IMG/VR virus record: IMGVR_UViG_3300031141_000038
Coordinates: 1 to 25,075 of that record
Direction: 5' to 3' (one strand)
From: a virus
DNA length: 25,075 bases
The notes beneath the pieces were generated by a model, which made no database searches, was not told the origin of the DNA, and worked only from the letters and a program-made list of their open reading frames with translations. Position numbers and translations under genes: made by a program. Below, in pieces: positions 7,120 to 13,135 of the stretch. The stretch's first letter is position 1. Every line of letters starts with the position of its first letter.

Positions 7120-7260
7120 TTAGTCCTTCTTATTCAACTCCTTCCTTAACAAGTCATTAATAAGTAATTTATCACCCAATCGAGTTTTAATGCGTCGATT
7201 TAATACGTAATGTATTGCGGTTACAACTGTTGCACCTACAATTAGTCCTAATATAAACAT
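7120..7260 (-). CDS. 46-residue single-span membrane protein
   Basis: A short gene in the gap after 7264-7560. The product begins MFILGLIVGATVVTAIHYVL, which forms the membrane span, and continues as a basic cytoplasmic helix (NRRIKTRLGDKLLINDLL) ending RKELNKKD. AGAGG lies seven bases before the ATG, the start lies four bases from the upstream stop, and a strong terminator follows. This good genetic context makes it a real gene. The function is unknown. Confidence 0.78.
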   Translation of the reverse strand: MFILGLIVGATVVTAIHYVLNRRIKTRLGDKLLINDLLRKELNKKD

Positions 7261-7263
7261 ATA

Positions 7264-7560
7264 TTAGCCTCTATACGTTCCAGTACCTGACTCCAATTGT
7301 CCCATTCTCTTGGCGACATTATATTGTGTCTGAGCATCCATTAATGTTTCCATTATCTTATTTGACTCTGTAAACGTAATTTCAACTCGTTTGCCTGCAA
7401 TTAATAGAGTACCAATAATTGGTTGAGTAGCTGGAGCAATTGGATGTAATGCTTTAGGTCCATGTGCTAGTTCAAAATCTATTGTTGCCCATGTTTTACC
7501 ATACTTTGAAGGGTTAAATTTTGACTGATGATCTACGTTGGTTTTGAATGTCTTTGACAT
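7264..7560 (-). CDS. Conserved hypothetical protein (98 residues)
   Basis: A 98-residue protein of unknown function. It has a beta-rich middle (PIIGTLLIAGKRVEITFTES) followed by a helix (NKIMETLMDAQTQYNVAKRM) and a short disordered tail. The N-terminus is polar (MSKTFKTNVDHQSKFNPSKY). It is transcribed from a GTCAA-class promoter about 150 bases upstream, with an unusually long AT-rich leader, and is followed directly by a small membrane protein gene. Confidence 0.75.
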   Translation of the reverse strand: MSKTFKTNVDHQSKFNPSKYGKTWATIDFELAHGPKALHPIAPATQPIIGTLLIAGKRVEITFTESNKIMETLMDAQTQYNVAKRMGQLESGTGTYRG

Positions 7561-7710
7561 AGTTTAATTGTTTTGGTTTGATTGTTAATTTGAATTATTG
7601 ATTGTAATTACAGCGAAGCTGTATTTATTAATATATTATTTTCAGATATATTAATGTTATTAGGATATTAATAGATATTATATAATAACTAGTAATAAAT
7701 AATTATGTTG
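7561..7710 (-). promoter_or_regulatory. Long AT-rich 5' leader of 7264-7560
   Basis: About 150 bases between the promoter core (7711) and the ATG, with no open frame. It is almost purely A/T and contains a compact hairpin TACAGC-GAA-GCTGTA (7609-7623, written on the plus strand). Other early genes have leaders of 25-40 bases, so this one may be regulated through RNA structure. Confidence 0.5.
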
Positions 7711-7762
7711 TAAATATATTAATATTTTTTGACTCGGTAAAATGTTTTTCAACTTATTTTCA
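7711..7762 (-). promoter_or_regulatory. GTCAA-class promoter for 7264-7560
   Basis: Minus strand: TGAAAATAAGTTGAAAAAC, then GAGTCAAAAAATATTAAT and ATATTTAC. It matches the other cassettes in element order, though the core is ATATATTTA without the GC. Confidence 0.6.
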
Positions 7763-7996
7763 TTATTTTGTTGAATTATTTTCAAATAGGTAGGCATCAA
7801 TGTATATATGAATCAAATGACGCTTGTCTTCAATGGTCAATTGCTTTTCCATGATCTCTCCAATATACCTAGATTCATTGTCGCACATTATAATTGTTTC
7901 AGACATCGTATATAGATTTGATATTCCTTCAGCACCATTGATTGTCCAAGCACATTTGATTGTATCAATATTGATATATTGTTTGTTTGCACCCAT
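7763..7996 (-). CDS. Hypothetical protein (77 residues)
   Basis: A 77-residue protein of unknown function (MGANKQYINIDTIKCAWTIN ...). It is mixed alpha/beta with a C-terminal helix EDKRHLIHIYIDAYLF. It follows the SH3-like gene by one base (stop/ATG), so the two are in one operon, and it is the last gene before the next promoter. No motif is recognised. Confidence 0.68.
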   Translation of the reverse strand: MGANKQYINIDTIKCAWTINGAEGISNLYTMSETIIMCDNESRYIGEIMEKQLTIEDKRHLIHIYIDAYLFENNSTK

Positions 7997-7997
7997 A

Positions 7998-8441
7998 TTA
8001 TTTTGTTTTTCCGTCTATAAAACGTTGTTGTTTCTTAATAGCTAAATCTAAATCAGTTTGTTTACGCTTACGTGGAACAGCTTTCTTTAATACAATTGTC
8101 GCAGAAGATTTAACGGAAGGTTTCTTTTTGAGTTTTTTACGCTTAGATGGCTTAGCCTTAACTGTTGTATAATTAGATCCATACTTACACGATTTAATTA
8201 ATTGGCCATTTGCCGATATTATTCTAGCCTCTCCGACGCATGGGTACACCATGTAGCCCCGGATATCCCCGTTATTTATAACTGTAATAGTATATATCAT
8301 TGCAGAGAAGTCAGTCGGGATATGATCCCAGTTATCTCCAGCGTAACCTATGCGAGTAACCTCACCGTACCTAATGGTACCATCCATATATCTAAATTGA
8401 ACATCGTCTCCGATTTTGTATTTGTGACTGCGTTTCCTCAT
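7998..8441 (-). CDS. Basic protein with SH3-like N-terminal domain
   Basis: A 147-residue protein. The first 75 residues look like a small SH3/Tudor-type barrel: KYKIGDDVQFRYMDGTIRYG, then EVTRIGY and AMIYTITVI, ending in ISANGQLIKSC. The second half is very basic and Lys-rich (KAKPSKRKKLKKKPSVK), suggesting nucleic-acid binding. It lies downstream of the deoxyribonucleotidase gene and probably shares its transcript. The function is unknown; a DNA- or RNA-associated role is inferred from the charge. Confidence 0.72.
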   Translation of the reverse strand: MRKRSHKYKIGDDVQFRYMDGTIRYGEVTRIGYAGDNWDHIPTDFSAMIYTITVINNGDIRGYMVYPCVGEARIISANGQLIKSCKYGSNYTTVKAKPSKRKKLKKKPSVKSSATIVLKKAVPRKRKQTDLDLAIKKQQRFIDGKTK

Positions 8442-8452
8442 ATTGATATGAT

Positions 8453-8902
8453 TTAGTTGGTTGCTAATATATTAACGTGATCTACAACTGATGTCCAGTC
8501 TGGGAATTGATCAGTGCCAAAGTGGATTAGTTTTCCACTAAAATCTCCAGCTCCATTCCAAGTGTGATCGTCGATTAGTATGTCTCCGATCAATAGATCT
8601 TTTCTATGTGTCAATATTAATTTTTTTCTAAATTGTGGAAAGTGATCTGCTACCCATAATCGCTTTTGCGTCCAAGCATTTGGGTTATCCCAAGGAGCCG
8701 TAGAAGCGATCAACAGGTCATGACCGGAATCAAGTAAAGCTTGAACAGCTAACTTAGCTCCGGGTATAGGTTGTAATATCGAAAAATCGAGGTCTAAATC
8801 TGGACAATGTCCATCCCCTGTAAAGTTTGGGTGAGCTGATGCGAGTAATGCAAAATCTGCCAATACACCATCTAGGTCAATGAATATTCGTAATTTGGTC
8901 AT
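8453..8902 (-). CDS. HAD-family 5'(3')-deoxyribonucleotidase-like phosphatase
   Basis: A 149-residue HAD-superfamily enzyme of the C-type 5' nucleotidase group, which dephosphorylates deoxyribonucleoside monophosphates. Motif I is FIDLDGVLADF (nucleophile Asp and +2 Asp), motif II is LLIASTAPW, and the family-typical C-terminal RKDLLIGDILIDDHTWNGAG carries motifs III/IV (RKD, IDD). The length fits phage members of this family. It would adjust the dNMP pool during phage DNA synthesis. Its leader holds a five-fold ATAACAA repeat between the promoter core and the ATG, and there is no SD. Confidence 0.88.
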   Translation of the reverse strand: MTKLRIFIDLDGVLADFALLASAHPNFTGDGHCPDLDLDFSILQPIPGAKLAVQALLDSGHDLLIASTAPWDNPNAWTQKRLWVADHFPQFRKKLILTHRKDLLIGDILIDDHTWNGAGDFSGKLIHFGTDQFPDWTSVVDHVNILATN

Positions 8903-8937
8903 TTGTTATTTGTTATTTGTTATTTGTTATTTGTTAT
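8903..8937 (-). repeat. Five tandem heptamers in the leader of 8453-8902
   Basis: Five perfect copies of TTGTTAT (plus strand), that is ATAACAA on the sense strand, directly before the ATG. Other cassettes have one ATAACAAAT at the same place, so this looks like local expansion. Confidence 0.95.
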
Positions 8938-9014
8938 TTATAGTTAAATATAATCATAATCGATTAACCCGGAAAATAAATTTAACATTATTTTCAAAAG
9001 TTATTAACAATTTC
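8938..9014 (-). promoter_or_regulatory. CCGG-class promoter cassette for 8453-8902
   Basis: Sense order: AATTGTTAATAACTTTTG, TGAAAATAA, CCGGGTTAAT, then ATTATATTTAAC (core 8945-8955). It matches the other CCGG-class cassettes of the window. Confidence 0.7.
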
Positions 9015-9017
9015 TAT

Positions 9018-9368
9018 TTAACTGTGCATTTGATCGACTAGCATAATTAATCGTTTCTTTGCATCAGCGAGATCGGAAATAAGGATTTTTCTAATGTAGT
9101 ATTCTAAATCGGTCTCCAATATGCTAGAGTATGCTCTAATTCTGTCTCGAGTAAATGCGATATCTTTACATAACATATCATGCATAATATCAGCGTCTAA
9201 TTTATCGTTGGTTTCCGCTTGAATCGGAAGCTGATCCGAATCGTCAGCTAATTGCTGTATAAGCGCCTCTGATCGATCGCTAAAATACCGTTCAATTGAT
9301 GTTGAGTCTAATGCACTCCAATGAGCCATTATAAATTCAGATGTGTTTGATTCTGTATTGTTTTCCAT
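9018..9368 (-). CDS. Hypothetical helical protein (116 residues)
   Basis: A 116-residue acidic, helical protein of unknown function. The start at 9368 (MENNTESNTSEFIMAHWSAL) is used because the longer frame from 9407 merely translates the promoter core and leader (MLIFTYNQSNKPT). The C-terminal half, LEYYIRKILISDLADAKKRL, resembles distantly the small A-x-x-x-VIEELE proteins in this window. It has its own CCGG-class promoter and an ACCTAC leader motif just before ATG. Confidence 0.72.
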   Translation of the reverse strand: MENNTESNTSEFIMAHWSALDSTSIERYFSDRSEALIQQLADDSDQLPIQAETNDKLDADIMHDMLCKDIAFTRDRIRAYSSILETDLEYYIRKILISDLADAKKRLIMLVDQMHS

Positions 9369-9387
9369 AGTAGGTTTGTTTGATTGG

Positions 9388-9462
9388 TTATAAGTAAATA
9401 TAAGCATAATAATTTAACCGGAACAATCTTGGACTGTTTATTTTCAAAAGTTATTAACAATC
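9388..9462 (-). promoter_or_regulatory. CCGG-class promoter cassette for 9018-9368
   Basis: GTTAATAAC box, TGAAAATAAA, TTGTTCCGGTTAAAT and the core ATGCTTATATTTAC (9395-9405). ACCTACTATG follows about 25 bases later. Confidence 0.75.
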
Positions 9463-9463
9463 T

Positions 9464-9877
9464 CTATTTGTCAAAATGATCTCGAGAGAGCTCTTCTATT
9501 CTATACTTAGCATGGCTTATAACCGATGAGGCTTTCCTATGGTGTTCTGCTACCTCTACTACGTTTTCAAGTTCCTCTGTAAGCATTTCTCTTACATACT
9601 GGTCTACGTATATTTTAACTAAGTAACTATGGAGCTCTTTAGCTTCAGTTGAAGTCGATGGCTGGTGTATTGTATTTAATAACCTGTCATGCAATATATT
9701 CCGTTTATTTCCCTTTAGCCTATAGAAGAGGTTCCATCCAGCTTCTATGTCTTCTACATGCATTATTACACTATACTCTGCTAAGTATTCATCTAGAGAT
9801 ATCTGATTATCCATACGGTATGTCTGATCCCATTTGATCATTAGCTCTATAGCTTCTTCGTGTATATCTATCGCCAT
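9464..9877 (-). CDS. Hypothetical helical protein (137 residues)
   Basis: A 137-residue helical protein of unknown function (MAIDIHEEAIELMIKWDQTY ...). Its C-terminal third, YVDQYVREMLTEELENVVEV, followed by a helix ending RIEELSRDHFDK, is like the repeated VIEELE small-protein family in this window. It is the last gene of the 10.5-9.4 kb operon and is joined to the gene before it by the repeated CTAAACAAGACTAAGATG junction. Confidence 0.7.
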   Translation of the reverse strand: MAIDIHEEAIELMIKWDQTYRMDNQISLDEYLAEYSVIMHVEDIEAGWNLFYRLKGNKRNILHDRLLNTIHQPSTSTEAKELHSYLVKIYVDQYVREMLTEELENVVEVAEHHRKASSVISHAKYRIEELSRDHFDK

Positions 9878-9888
9878 CTTAGTCTTGT

Positions 9889-10104
9889 TTAGTATCCGTA
9901 ATTAATTTTAATTGAAAGTGCTTCATTCTTACCTTCCTCACCAAAGGATTCCATTACTTCAATAGCAATATCGGTGTCTAGTTGACATATAATACTTGAT
10001 ACGCCACTTAAAAACGAATCCTTATTCTTTATTTCGTGCTCTTGAAGTAAATCGTTTAGCTCCATTGTAATTGTATTTATCTTTCCTAGTCTTTCTCTAT
10101 CCAT
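9889..10104 (-). CDS. Hypothetical protein (71 residues)
   Basis: A 71-residue protein of unknown function (MDRERLGKINTITMELNDLL ...), probably helical with a short C-terminal strand (EALSIKINYGY). It is embedded in an operon of tiny genes. The following ATG comes eleven bases after its stop, with the junction motif ACAAGACTAAGATG between, and it starts at an identical kind of junction after the previous gene. Confidence 0.65.
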   Translation of the reverse strand: MDRERLGKINTITMELNDLLQEHEIKNKDSFLSGVSSIICQLDTDIAIEVMESFGEEGKNEALSIKINYGY

Positions 10105-10105
10105 C

Positions 10106-10324
10106 TTACTCTTGTTTTAGTTCTTTGATTCTATTTTTAAGATTATCTGATAGGTAGGTTTCTACTTCTTGATTAAAGTAATTTTCTAATTGCTTCTCCA
10201 ACTCTTCTATTACTCGCTTGTTAGTAAGCTCCTTAATACGAACATCAATCAGTCTAGCTAAATCATTAGCTAATCGTTTTGGTACTAGACTTAATAAATT
10301 CGCTAATAGTATTTCAGTACTCAT
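10106..10324 (-). CDS. Small VIEELE-family protein
   Basis: A 72-residue helical protein. Residues 35-46 read TNKRVIEELEKQ and the C-terminus is KNRIKELKQE, the pattern shared with 21568-21765 and 21933-22148. The last residues and stop lie in the repeated intercistronic sequence (CTAAAACAAGAGTAAGATG). The family is probably a coiled-coil or helical-bundle protein; no function is known. Confidence 0.7.
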   Translation of the reverse strand: MSTEILLANLLSLVPKRLANDLARLIDVRIKELTNKRVIEELEKQLENYFNQEVETYLSDNLKNRIKELKQE

Positions 10325-10325
10325 C

Positions 10326-10496
10326 TTAGTCTTGTTTTAGTTTGTTGAATCTATTTATAAAGTAGTAGTTTATCTCTCCACTATCATCTATAAGCTGGTA
10401 AACATCTTCGTCCAATGCAATTACATTGTACTTTGAACCTAATGTCAAATGGTTCTTCCATACGCCTGGATCTATGCATTCTACAATTATCATCAT
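10326..10496 (-). CDS. Hypothetical protein (56 residues)
   Basis: A small beta-rich protein (MMIIVECIDPGVWKNHLTLG ... YQLIDDSGEINYYFINRF). It resembles the short KOW/SH3-like phage proteins that carry a YxVIALDEDVYQLIDDSG-type strand pattern. The start at 10496 is chosen because the frame further upstream simply translates the promoter core (MLIFNYNKLNKP). It is the first gene after a CCGG-class promoter and its 3' end is the repeated KLKQD junction. The function is unknown. Confidence 0.7.
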   Translation of the reverse strand: MMIIVECIDPGVWKNHLTLGSKYNVIALDEDVYQLIDDSGEINYYFINRFNKLKQD

Positions 10497-10516
10497 AATA
10501 GGTTTGTTTAATTTGT

Positions 10517-10590
10517 TATAGTTAAATATAAGCATTATTCTTTAACCGGAACAATCCTATGTGATTATTTTCAATAAGTTATTAACAATT
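10517..10590 (-). promoter_or_regulatory. CCGG-class promoter cassette for 10326-10496 operon
   Basis: GTTAATAACTTATTGAAAAT, TTGTTCCGGTTAAAG and the core ATGCTTATATTTAACTATAA (core 10523-10533). It drives the four-gene operon 10326-9464. Confidence 0.75.
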
Positions 10591-10591
10591 T

Positions 10592-10954
10592 CTAACGATC
10601 ACTGCGTTTGAGTATTTGTTTCAGAATAGCCCGATCTGCCATAGATTCAATTAGGTCAGATTCATCTCCCAATATTGCATGATCCCGGCCTAGTTTATAT
10701 GCCGGCAAATATTCATCTGCAATAAATTTGATGTTTGCATCTGCCCAACCCCATAATTCGTCGTGCCAACCTTGTCCGTACCAATCTAATAATATCTTTT
10801 CATCTTGTGTCATAGTTTTGTCCGTGTTAGTTTGTTGTTTTTTAATGCAATTTTCACATAAAACTGCGTTATGTAATCCTCTACCGATAATGCAGCGACA
10901 TTGGTTACATAATGTAGCGCCATACCCGTTGTTGAATTTATGTATTGCTTTCAT
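10592..10954 (-). CDS. Zinc-finger protein with C-terminal helical domain
   Basis: A 120-residue protein. The N-terminal 40 residues form a cysteine finger (C16, C19, C21 and C33, C36: TLCNQCRCIIGRGL then LCENC) of a kind common in phages (KAIHKFNNGYGATLCNQC). A second part from about residue 48 (MTQDEKILLDWYGQGWHDEL) is helical, Trp-rich and unrelated. The two could be a fusion of separate small genes, since the second part begins with an ATG. The promoter is unclear. The function is unknown; the finger suggests nucleic-acid or protein binding. Confidence 0.75.
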   Translation of the reverse strand: MKAIHKFNNGYGATLCNQCRCIIGRGLHNAVLCENCIKKQQTNTDKTMTQDEKILLDWYGQGWHDELWGWADANIKFIADEYLPAYKLGRDHAILGDESDLIESMADRAILKQILKRSDR

Positions 10955-10972
10955 ATTGAATGTCTATTAATG

Positions 10973-11434
10973 TTAAAATGAACCAGGAGCGACTTGCATA
11001 ACCGTTAATCCTCTATCTCTCCACATTTTCACGACCTTATCGCGATCATCGAATATACATAGTACATCAGATTGATTTGGAAATTTAGCGTCGAACCAAT
11101 CTGATTTGAGCTTATCGTCGGGTGTGAATGAATTTAGTGGTCTCATTGTGATACTGTCAAATGGTACATTGAATTTATCAAGCCATTTTGTTGTAGTGTC
11201 CTTTGTTCCAGTACATCGACCAGAAAATATCGCAATATTGAAACCTTGTGATTTGAGTGTTTGTGCCATGATTATGACTGGATTATTGGGCTTATCCATT
11301 TGGATATTATTTGGATCAAAAAACTTAGTCCAATTAATCTTCCCATTGTCCTTTGTGCTAAAGGATCGTCGATCATCAATAAGTGCTAGGGTGCCATCTA
11401 GATCGAAAATTACCCATTTGTTTGAATTGCTCAT
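10973..11434 (-). CDS. HAD-family phosphatase, PseT-phosphatase-like
   Basis: A 153-residue HAD enzyme. Motif I is IFDLDGTLA (D11, D13), motif II is FSGR (70-73), the motif III lysine lies in DDKLKSDW, and motif IV is IFDDRDKVVKMWRDRGLTV (D129-D130). The end, VMQVAPGSF, and overall pattern match the C-terminal 3'-phosphatase domain of T4 polynucleotide kinase (PseT). No kinase domain is present, so it would be a stand-alone phosphatase that removes 3'-phosphate ends of DNA or RNA, or acts on nucleotides. It has a GTCAA-class promoter. Confidence 0.85.
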   Translation of the reverse strand: MSNSNKWVIFDLDGTLALIDDRRSFSTKDNGKINWTKFFDPNNIQMDKPNNPVIIMAQTLKSQGFNIAIFSGRCTGTKDTTTKWLDKFNVPFDSITMRPLNSFTPDDKLKSDWFDAKFPNQSDVLCIFDDRDKVVKMWRDRGLTVMQVAPGSF

Positions 11435-11452
11435 AGTTGATATGTTTAATTG

Positions 11453-11500
11453 TTATAAGTAAATATAAGCAATTAAAATGACATAAAAAAATATTATATC
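11453..11500 (-). promoter_or_regulatory. GTCAA-class promoter for 10973-11434
   Basis: TATGTCATTTTAATTGCT followed by the core TTATATTTAC (11460-11470). There is no GTTAATAAC box. The leader has no SD and the sequence before ATG is TATCAACT. Confidence 0.65.
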
Positions 11501-11502
11501 AA

Positions 11503-11889
11503 CTATTTTATAATTAATATATTTGCCAATTCGATGGCCTTAAGGTACTGGCCATTTTCATCTTCAACTGTCCAAAAAACAATTGACTTTTCCTCATGGA
11601 ATATACAAATTTTGGATTTATCTCCGTCTGTTATGTAACAGTCATATGCATCATCGCATTCTGGAATCAATACCCACCAAGTATGAATAATCTCGGTATC
11701 GTTTAACATTACTTCTATGTACTCTTCGTGGATTGTAAATGCAACTTCAGATTTGAATGATTCATCTAATTGATAAGCCATACCATTCCAATCATACAGG
11801 TTGGTCACATCTGATATATAGGTTGTCTGTGCGGTACATACTGTCGATAATAACATGAATATACATAATGCCGCCTTAATCTTTTTCAT
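11503..11889 (-). CDS. Exported protein of unknown function
   Basis: A 128-residue protein with a signal peptide (MKKIKAALCIFMLLSTVCTA, cleavage expected after CTA-Q). The mature part is beta-rich with four Trp (TWWVLIPECDDAYDCYITDG) and two conserved-looking Cys. The start at 11889 is chosen because GGAG sits seven bases before it and the result is a clean signal peptide; an ATG four codons upstream (11901) is also possible. A late-type promoter core precedes it. It may have a role in the periplasm or outer membrane, such as host surface change. I do not recognise the family. Confidence 0.78.
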   Translation of the reverse strand: MKKIKAALCIFMLLSTVCTAQTTYISDVTNLYDWNGMAYQLDESFKSEVAFTIHEEYIEVMLNDTEIIHTWWVLIPECDDAYDCYITDGDKSKICIFHEEKSIVFWTVEDENGQYLKAIELANILIIK

Positions 11890-11917
11890 CTTTTGCTCCA
11901 TGGTTTAAATCTGTTCA

Positions 11918-11932
11918 TTAATAAATATACAT
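11918..11932 (-). promoter_or_regulatory. AT-rich promoter core before 11503-11889
   Basis: Minus strand TGTATATTTATTAATGAAC, resembling the cores before late structural genes (TATTTAT and GAAC/AAAC downstream). It is 20 bases from tRNA-Met, so the exported protein may be made from its own promoter. Confidence 0.45.
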
Positions 11933-11952
11933 GGTGCTAATTATTGTTGAGT

Positions 11953-12026
11953 GGACCCTACTGGACTCGAACCAGTGACCTTAACATTATGAGTGTTCTG
12001 CTCTAACCAACTGAGCTAAGGGTCCG
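11953..12026 (-). tRNA. tRNA-Met (anticodon CAU)
   Basis: A complete cloverleaf on the minus strand. The acceptor stem is GGACCCT/AGGGTCC, the D-arm GCTC-AGTTGGTTA-GAGC, the anticodon loop CTCATAA (CAT at 11990-11992) and the T-arm ACTGG-TTCGAGT-CCAGT. The anticodon stem has four pairs and a G-A mismatch at its outer end. The 3' end is A followed by CTC, so CCA is not encoded. CAU could also be a lysidine-modified tRNA-Ile. It lies between the SPFH lipoprotein gene and the exported-protein gene, so it would be processed from that transcript. Confidence 0.93.
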
Positions 12027-12029
12027 GGT

Positions 12030-12096
12030 GATGGTTGTCTAACTTTAATTATGGGTGGAAAACCCAACTAAAGACCTTAGTTTGCTGGTACCATCA
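12030..12096 (-). ncRNA. Possible structured RNA between lipoprotein gene and tRNA-Met
   Basis: A 67-base segment with perfect 7-bp ends (TGATGGT/ACCATCA), an inner stem TGGGT-TTTCC-ACCCA and another stem ACTAA-GGTCT-TTAGT; an alternative CTTTA/TAAAG pairing would compete with the last. It ends three bases before tRNA-Met. The stems and length are tRNA-like but no T-loop sequence is present, so it is not a standard tRNA. It may be a degenerate tRNA, a processing element or a terminator-like structure. Confidence 0.4.
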
Positions 12097-12108
12097 ACAG
12101 CTATACTG

Positions 12109-12966
12109 TTATTTGCCGGTTACGGACTTAAATAACTGTGGTACTACGCCGTATGTTGGCAATTTACCATCCCATTTCTCGATCATCTGTTGTTGAACCA
12201 ATAGATCGGTCAATGCTGTGTTTTTCTGCTGGAAAGCATAACGTTCGGCCTCTGCATTAATTCGCATAGCTTTCGCATCTCCCTCTGCTTCTGCAACAAT
12301 TTTCTCTGCATCTGCTGTAGTTTGAGCCAATTCCTCTTGCTTACGTAATGCCATTTGAGTAGCATTAACCTTCGCTTCGATGTTCGACACAACCGATTTT
12401 GGAAGTCTCAACTCATTTAATAATACAACTTGTTCGATGACAAATCCTTCTGGCTCGAGAATCGTTCTAATCGCATTTTCTGACTCAGTTTGGAAGTCAT
12501 TACGACGCTCATATAATTCCGAAGCTGAATAGTTTGCAGCTGTTGAGTTAAACGCATCACGCATATAGTTCTTGACGATCGTTTTTTCTAACTCTCCAAT
12601 TGGTCGACGATATTTCTTAAATATACTTACAACATTTTCAGCTGGAGTATAATAGTTTATAGATACATCGAATGCAACAACTAGTCCATTACTCGTCGTT
12701 ATTCTAAATTCCTCATTTTCATCGGAATGACGAGTGTCTTGCTTAGTGTAAACTGCGTTTTGAACATACGTTGGTACTTCATATACCTCTGTCGTGAATG
12801 GATTGTACCAAACTGCTCCAGTAACTGCTGTTACGTTTTGCACTCCCTTTTCATTTCCATATAGATTAACTCTAATTCCTTCGTGTCCTGCGTCAATACG
12901 CTCATATCCACATGAAGATAACAATAACGTTGCTACCCCTAATACTAATAAAATTTGCTTTTTCAT
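12109..12966 (-). CDS. SPFH/prohibitin-like lipoprotein
   Basis: A 285-residue protein. Residues 1-19 are a lipoprotein signal (MKKQILLVLGVATLLLSSC, lipobox LSSC, lipidated C19). Then comes an SPFH (prohibitin) domain (AGHEGIRVNLYGNEKGVQNV, later RITTSNGLVVAFDVSINYYT and ESENAIRTILEPEGFVIEQV). A long Ala/Glu coiled coil follows (RKQEELAQTTADAEKIVAEA) typical of prohibitins, then a C-terminal cap. SPFH proteins form ring cages in membranes and regulate proteases. Here a lipid anchor replaces the usual transmembrane segment, so it would be anchored to a membrane on its periplasmic face. It is the third gene of a tight operon with a small membrane protein and a phosphoesterase. Bacteroidota have lipoprotein homologues, so host origin is possible. 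Confidence 0.9.
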   Translation of the reverse strand: MKKQILLVLGVATLLLSSCGYERIDAGHEGIRVNLYGNEKGVQNVTAVTGAVWYNPFTTEVYEVPTYVQNAVYTKQDTRHSDENEEFRITTSNGLVVAFDVSINYYTPAENVVSIFKKYRRPIGELEKTIVKNYMRDAFNSTAANYSASELYERRNDFQTESENAIRTILEPEGFVIEQVVLLNELRLPKSVVSNIEAKVNATQMALRKQEELAQTTADAEKIVAEAEGDAKAMRINAEAERYAFQQKNTALTDLLVQQQMIEKWDGKLPTYGVVPQLFKSVTGK

Positions 12967-12970
12967 ATAA

Positions 12971-13135
12971 CTACCTGTTGATTAATTTAATACCGGAATA
13001 AATTGTTAAAAGTACGACTAAGAATCCGGCGATATTCTTAGTTGTATTCGGTTCACTAATTAGGTCGAGCCCAATTGTTATCATAAATATTGCTACAAAC
13101 AATGTTATGATTATTCCCATTATTTTTTCGATCAT
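12971..13135 (-). CDS. 54-residue two-span membrane protein
   Basis: A short gene lying between the SPFH gene and the phosphoesterase gene. It encodes MIEKIMGIIITLFVAIFMIT, a connecting loop GLDLISEPNTTKN, and a second span IAGFLVVLLTIYSGIKL. It starts by an ATGA overlap with the phosphoesterase stop and ends four bases before the SPFH start, whose SD-like AGGTAG overlaps its stop. Tight coupling to a membrane-cage protein suggests a partner. The function is unknown. Confidence 0.78.
   Translation of the reverse strand: MIEKIMGIIITLFVAIFMITIGLDLISEPNTTKNIAGFLVVLLTIYSGIKLINR

Noticed and set aside
8903-8937. CRISPR-like array
   Set aside because: Units are only 7 bases and directly adjacent without spacers; it is a simple tandem repeat.
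9369-9407. N-terminal extension MLIFTYNQSNKPT of the 9018 gene (and similar ones at 10535, 18019, 18368)
   Set aside because: These residues are translation of the promoter core and leader, repeated before unrelated genes, so downstream ATGs were chosen.
12030-12096. A second complete tRNA next to tRNA-Met
   Set aside because: The 7-bp ends pair but there is no TTCGA loop, and the candidate anticodon loop lacks U33; kept only as a possible structured RNA.
12210-12392. A 60-codon minus frame inside the SPFH gene
   Set aside because: An alternate frame of the coiled-coil region; basic composition results from reading Ala/Glu codons out of frame.
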